A stretch of DNA of 64,000 bases, from the NCBI GenBank assembly GCA_018857735.1, contig JABMCL010000865.1, positions 62,001 to 126,000 on the forward strand. Direction: 5' to 3'. Numbering within the stretch: position 1 is the first letter of the stretch; each line of letters begins with the position of its first letter. The DNA comes from Alviniconcha marisindica (lineage: Eukaryota; Mollusca; Gastropoda; Provannidae). Below, piece after piece: positions 59,036 to 64,000 of this stretch. The notes under the pieces are model-generated. The model saw only the letters and a program-made list of their open reading frames with translations. It made no database searches and had not been told where the DNA came from. The position numbers and the translations under genes were made by a program.

Positions 59036-59856
59036 GAGCTGCAGATTTATGGTCCTCAGACATGCTCACTCTATTTTAGGCAGTCATAAATCATTAAATG
59101 GGCAGTCATAATCACACATCTTCTGAGGTTTCTCCTGCCATTTGTTTGTTTGCCTTCCTAGGCTAAATCCCTGAGGTTCACACCAGGATGGGAGAGCAGG
59201 TAGTGCCTGCAACCTTTTTTCCACACAGGGGTGTCTTTTCATATGGGACATTGTACAAAGGTAAACACAAAGGCCACTTCAAGCTGGGAGTAAAGTGCTG
59301 TTACATTTACGTCACAGAAATCTCAACTTTTTGTGTGAGTACTAGTTCAAGGACAATGCCAGTGGTATTCCATGATGAAGACATTGATTCACTGCATTCA
59401 GTATGCACACCTTTGACATTCCTATTTGTAGCCTTTGATGACATGGAACACTTCCTAAAAAAAGCAAGGCAACAAAAGCTGGGACCATGAGAGTTTAGAT
59501 TTTGCGACATATTACCTGCAACTTCTACATGTATGCAAACACTCATTCATGTGGCAAAATCATGTACTAAATTAGTAAATGCTCTTCTCCTGATCAAAAC
59601 CAATGGACCCACTGTTAAAAATACTTCAAAGCAACTTACTAAACAAAATACAAATACGTGTATTAACATAGCAGCAATGTCAATGACATTTCGGCAAGAA
59701 GAAAAATCACTGAGTAGTCTAAGTGCTGAAAAACTCAGCTTCCGACAAAGAGGCAACGTAGCAACATAACCAAAACACTCTTCACAAATCCTACACTTTG
59801 CTTAGCTGACATTCACTTGTCCTACTAAAGTCCCTCTTACTAGTAGGTCAGCTGTA

Positions 59857-60338
59857 ACACAACACTCAATGCACTTACTGCATGCTCTCCCCAGTGTCCT
59901 TAACATCATCTGTTACCATCATCCTTTTGATAATGATGATGACTGTATTTAGACTTGTAGAAGAACTAGTACTAAACTCAGTCAGTATATATATTCTATC
60001 TGTGCACAAATTATGCTCACAGTACAGTTATTACACAACACTCAATGCACTTACTGCATGCTCTCCCCAGTGTTCTGTTACCATCATCCTTTTGATAATG
60101 ATGATGACTGTATTTAGACTTGTAGAAGAACTAGTACTAAACTCAGTCAGTATATATAATAATATATTCTATCTGTGCACAGGTTATGCTCACAGTACAG
60201 TTATTACACAACACTCAATGCACTTACTGCATGCTCTCCCCACTGCTCTTAACATCATCTGTTACCATCATCCTTTTGATAATGATGATGACTGTATTTA
60301 GACTTGTAGAAGAACTAGTACTAAACTCAGTCAGTATA
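59857..60338 (-). repeat. About 175-bp tandem repeat, three copies, third interrupted
   Basis: Units begin near 59861, 60037 and 60210 (ACACTCAATGCACTTACTGC) and include CTTTTGATAATGATGATGAC and CTCAGTCAGTATATA. On the - strand each unit carries TGCA|GTAAGTG, a strong 5' splice-site consensus. Copy three stops at 60338 and its remainder resumes at 63744 beyond the inserted element. Confidence 0.9.
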
Positions 60339-60360
60339 TGAGCCTGTGCCAAAAGGTGCT
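60339..60360 (+). repeat. Left terminal inverted repeat
   Basis: 22 bp, 21 of 22 matching the inverse of the right end. Confidence 0.9.
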
Positions 60361-60979
60361 CGGCGAGGACCATCCATTTTTTGGTCGTAAATGCTTCTTC
60401 AGGCTTAAGTTTTCTCTGAACAAACCTAACTTTATCTGAAAGAGTATGCATCAAAGAGATAATAAAGATAAACTTGACTCCCAAAGTCAGTTTTGCGTTA
60501 GTAAAATATGAAAATTTACACCAAGTCCGGGCCGAAAATCGGCAAAGGAAGGGTGGACATTTCGGGTGCACCGCTTCAGTTGTCGTTTTGTTTGCATCTT
60601 CTTCTTTAGGCAATTTTCCCTTTGCTGCCTGACAGGACATAGTCAAAGCTTTTTAATGTTTGAGAAAACGGCTCATAACTATTTGTAAACTCTGAATAAT
60701 TGAAATAAACATATGTTTATTTCGATCGAAACGCATTGGGTCCGGTTCCGATGCTGACGAAAACGTTCGTCTGCTACTATTCACTGCGGACTTGTGGGTG
60801 GTGAAACAAAGAAGCTGTTGCTAAAATCAGTGTTTAGTCGAAAGCAGTGATAATAAAAGCGTTGGATTCCGTTCGTAATAAACAATTTCAAGTTTAAAAT
60901 TTCAAGTTTTTATTTTGTCAGTCCGTTACGATCGAAAGAATTGCCGATTCTGGGGATAAACGTCGATTTTGTGACCGCG

Positions 60980-61070
60980 GTCTTTTTGCACAAAGCGCGG
61001 CCATGTTTACCCACAGTGCTTTGCGCCTACTTTCTCTTCAAACATGGTGCCAACAAGGAACGGTGAGTGA
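60980..61070 (+). promoter_or_regulatory. CpG-rich promoter-like segment with ZNF143-like motif and mini first exon
   Basis: ACCCACAGTGCTTTGCGCC (61009-61027) resembles the ZNF143/Staf promoter element. 17 bp downstream a short frame MVPTRN (ATG 61044) ends at a consensus donor G|GTGAGT (61063). No in-phase downstream exon was found inside the element. It could be the element's own promoter or a captured host promoter. Confidence 0.4.
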
Positions 61071-63721
61071 ATTTTCGATTTGGGTCATGTACCTTTTTAC
61101 AGTTTCGATCGAAATGTGATGTTGCGTCCGACAGATTAAATAGTTACTTTTCATTGATACAACGTTATTTTTGCATTTTCATTCGTAATTGTAAGCGAAG
61201 TGACCATTATTAAACAGGTTTCGGTCGGCAGTGTGCAAATTCAAAGTGATGTCTTCGTTCGATAGCCCGCTGTTTCTCGGATGACACAAGCGGGCCTTAG
61301 GTCAGTGTTTCGATCGTGAGTGACCAAATTTTGCACAGTAATGTCCACGTTTCGATCAACGAACAAGTTTTTTCTTAGTGTTTCGACTGAAAGAGAAAAA
61401 CTTATACGTTCAAGTGTTTACTTCGTAATGGCGAAAATACCCGTGTTTACGACGGCACACGTTTCGGAGTTGATTTGCCGCTGTCGGACAGCGTTTTTTT
61501 CATTTGTTCAGTCGATCGGAACAGCATGATGCCATGACACAAATTCTTACTCCTCAATACACTTCTGCAACTCTACAGGTTTATTATTGCCGTCTGTGAT
61601 GTGAACTAAGAGTTTAAAAAAGGCATAGCCGTAAATTATCTATTTATACCAATTTATACAAACACACAACAACAAAAAGAAGAAGAAAGAAAAAGAAAAG
61701 AAGCATTACCATGACATTAACATTGTGATTAGGGAGATGTTTTTTTAAAATTATTTTATCTTCCCAGGCCTTCCCATTTCCCTGGGATGAATAAAGCATA
61801 TTGTTATTGTTGTTTTGATTCTATTTCAAGCAGGACAGATGCATTCTAAAGTGTGTGCTGAAACTAGTGAAAGCCAGAATAGAATTTCTTAACTGACGTA
61901 GTTTTATATGTGCATTGCAGTACAAATACAATACAGTGCAGCATATAAAGTAGAATTATTGTGACAATTCACTATAAATATGCAACATGAAGACAAAAAT
62001 TCATACAACACAAAATACAATACACTGTGGCACAATGTAGGGTGGGGGTGGAAGTTAGTAGGGATGAAAAGACCAAATGAACAGAAATTTAAAAAAGGAG
62101 GGGGTAACCTGGTATTTGTGTTTTTATGTTTCAACTACAGCACTATATATATATTAGTAATATTACCTAATGTCTGATATAGATATACATGTATATATAT
62201 TCGGGGGAATGTCAAAACACACACACGTGCGCGTGCAGACACACACAATATCTTATATGCATGTAGGTCTCCAGAGTTGCATACCTATAAATAAGGAGAC
62301 ATATCCTCAAACAGTTGTTATATTGCCTTATTTTGTACACATGCATGTTTCTTTTCAGGCTAAAGAGGTCAATGCTCCAAAAGGGCAAGAGCAAGTGTTT
62401 TTCATGACACAGCAGGGACAACATTAGTGGAGCATGAAGCCAGATTCGTCCTGGGAAGCACTGCAGTACTTAGGAACAGCAGAGAAATAAAGATATGTCT
62501 CAATGCTGAAGTGCCAACTCACTGAAAACAAATCTTTTAAATTTATTAGGATGGGAAGAATTAGTGTTAACATGGAAAATTCTCTACGCTTTGTCATCAG
62601 TTTCCAGATTTTGCATTACTGTTTCTGGTTACTTACAATGTGTTACAGTTGTTATTCCAGGTAGTGAGACTTGAATGCCAAATCAATGTCTTTCGTAATT
62701 GAATTTTACCTGCTGTTAACAATAGGGTATAGGGTGAATGTACATTTGTAATTCACATGGTTTTCTGTTTTGTCAATGAAAGAGATAATAATGACAACTT
62801 GGCTGTACTTTTTCTAAGTCACATACTGACTGTCCAGTGTTACATATTCCATTGTGTCCTCTGATATGCGAGGCATCCGACACTGCATTACTTTAAATAA
62901 TGGTTTCAGCCTTGTTCAGTATTTACAGCAATGTGTCAGATGTAGGAAACTAAGTGATTTTATTAGCTGTGCATATGTTTTACAGGAAAGGAAGTGTTGT
63001 GTCCACCATAGAGTTGTTGCATCCAACAGATAAAATGCTGAAAAAGGGCCTTTGACAAAATTACAACTATACAAGCAACTTGTTTAGTGCTGCAGTCATT
63101 AAAACCACTACTAAATCAGCTGGTAACATTTTGTTGCAGTGTAGGGAAATCAGCACTGTTATTTTATAAGCTGTGTATTGTGAGCATGGGAAATGTTATG
63201 TCCATCCAATAATCGTTACATCCGACAGATAAAATGTAAAAAAAATGTCGTTGATGACCTTATTTCATGCTGCAGTCATGGAAACAACTATGCTTCATAA
63301 ATTCTAATAAACACATCCTATTTTTGATTCAGTGTTGTGTTTCATTTTCATTTTATTAAAAAAATTAAAGTGGCAGTCTGTCGGATGTAACACAGGACAT
63401 CATTGTTATGATTTTGAATATGAAATAAAAAGTGAATTGAGTCAATTTAAGTTTTACTGTCTTGTTATAAACGATGGATGTTTATGTTAGATTGATAGCA
63501 GTCATTAAATTCAAGGATTAAATCAAAACAAACATTGTGTCCTGTGTTGCATCCGACAGATTCAGGTGTCCGTCTTTAAATGTCTTTTTCTCAGACTTGC
63601 TTCATCAAGTTATCTTTTTAAGACCTGAAATGTATATAAAAAAGACTTATCTTTTAAATGGTGTTACTTGCTAAATGACTTTTCTGCTTTTATTTTTCAC
63701 CCTAATGTCCACCTTCTAAGC

Positions 63722-63743
63722 AGCACCTTTTGGCACATGCTCA
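63722..63743 (-). repeat. Right terminal inverted repeat
   Basis: AGCACCTTTTGGCACATGCT plus CA; similarity stops sharply inside the element. Confidence 0.9.
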
Positions 63744-64000
63744 TATATATATAATATATATTCTATCTGTGCACAAGTTATGCTCACAGTACAGTTATTA
63801 CAAAGCACTGCAGGGCTCCTGAAAATCCCCAGTCTGTGCATATTCTTGCGCTAGGACTTCAAATTCTCCCTTTAGTCTTAGATTTTCACTTGTGCATGAA
63901 ATTTCCTCTGTAGTCAGTAAAGCCCACAGTAATGACTGAAAACACCCCTGAAAAATCTGTCAAGAGCATGACGACAACCACCAATTTTTCACTGAGTCAA
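63744..64000. other. Remainder of the interrupted 175-bp repeat and unique flank
   Basis: TTCTATCTGTGCACAAGTTA and GCTCACAGTACAGTTATTAC match the 3' part of the repeat units at about 59990 and 60166; sequence after about 63808 is unique with no feature seen. Confidence 0.75.

Larger units (their letters stand above)
55850..59856. other. Upstream / 5' UTR intron region of the ligase gene
   Basis: No coding exon recognised. It contains GT microsatellites (57061-57166), an AT microsatellite (58962-59028), and a TTTCCTTGTAAACTTGTACT...AATAAATATTCTGATTCTG segment (57330-57388) that looks like a retroposon 3' tail. The noncoding first exon implied by the acceptor at 55848 could not be placed. Confidence 0.5.
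60339..63743. mobile_element. 3.4-kb DNA element with 22-bp terminal inverted repeats
   Basis: Left end TGAGCCTGTGCCAAAAGGTG (then CT) at 60339-60360; right end 63722-63743 is its inverse with one mismatch. Flanks are TATA on both sides (TA or TATA target duplication). The interrupted 175-bp repeat continues across it, which proves insertion. No transposase is recognisable. Inside are a CpG-rich promoter-like zone (60710-61530), several TTTCGATCGAAA palindromes and at least five copies of GTTRCATCCGACAGAT. The superfamily is undetermined; TA-type duplications would fit Tc1/mariner-like or other cut-and-paste groups. Confidence 0.85.

Noticed and set aside
59188..59490. A 100-codon + frame
   Set aside because: No recognisable domain or supporting signals; possible by chance in AT-balanced sequence.
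60338..60646. A 140-codon - strand frame as a transposase or host gene
   Set aside because: It reads out through the element's own TIR into the flanking repeat, contains an intron-like hydrophobic stretch, and matches no family I recognise.
61320..61529. A 69-codon + frame within the CpG-rich part of the element
   Set aside because: Short, driven by TTTCGATCG repeats, no in-phase join from the mini first exon.

Overview
This is eukaryotic nuclear DNA, most likely from a mollusc and probably a gastropod. The evidence is two spliced multi-exon genes with GT-AG introns, an invertebrate-type NEDD4-family ligase, very large repeat-filled introns, a tRNA-derived SINE with short target-site duplications, and many long poly(G)/poly(C) tracts. 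The taxon is inferred from general character only.

Layout. (1) Positions 1-17048, + strand: the last seven coding exons of a very large C2H2 zinc-finger protein. About 2,496 residues and 31 fingers are visible, and the 5' end lies outside the window. Its phases join cleanly, except that the giant fourth visible exon carries two +1 frame breaks. Introns hold 32-54 bp minisatellites, and a 325-bp SINE sits exactly at the last 3' splice site. (2) Positions 17049 to about 24.1 kb: probable long 3' UTR of that gene. (3) About 24.4-33.3 kb: probable long 3' UTR of the convergent gene on the - strand, with several tandem arrays. (4) Positions 33276-55820, - strand: a complete 19-coding-exon HECT E3 ubiquitin ligase (C2, four WW domains, HECT) of the WWP1/WWP2/ITCH/Su(dx) group, 833 residues, all phases verified. 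(5) Positions 55.85-60.3 kb: upstream or 5' UTR intron sequence with microsatellites and a 175-bp tandem repeat. (6) Positions 60339-63743: a 3.4-kb element with 22-bp terminal inverted repeats, inserted into the third copy of that 175-bp repeat and carrying a CpG-rich promoter-like segment.

The most unusual feature is in the ligase gene. At least ten of its 19 exons have their exon/intron junction tandemly duplicated into the neighbouring intron. This makes minisatellites that contain rows of extra 5' or 3' splice-site sequences: exons 1, 3, 6, 8, 13, 15 and probably 14 on the donor side, and exons 2, 5, 10 and 18 on the acceptor side. Intron 4 is a GC-AG intron built largely of copies of its own acceptor.

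The two genes are convergent and there is no sequence evidence that they work together. One is a presumptive DNA-binding repressor (PxDLS-like CtBP motifs); the other is a ubiquitin ligase whose WW domains would recruit PPxY-type substrates.
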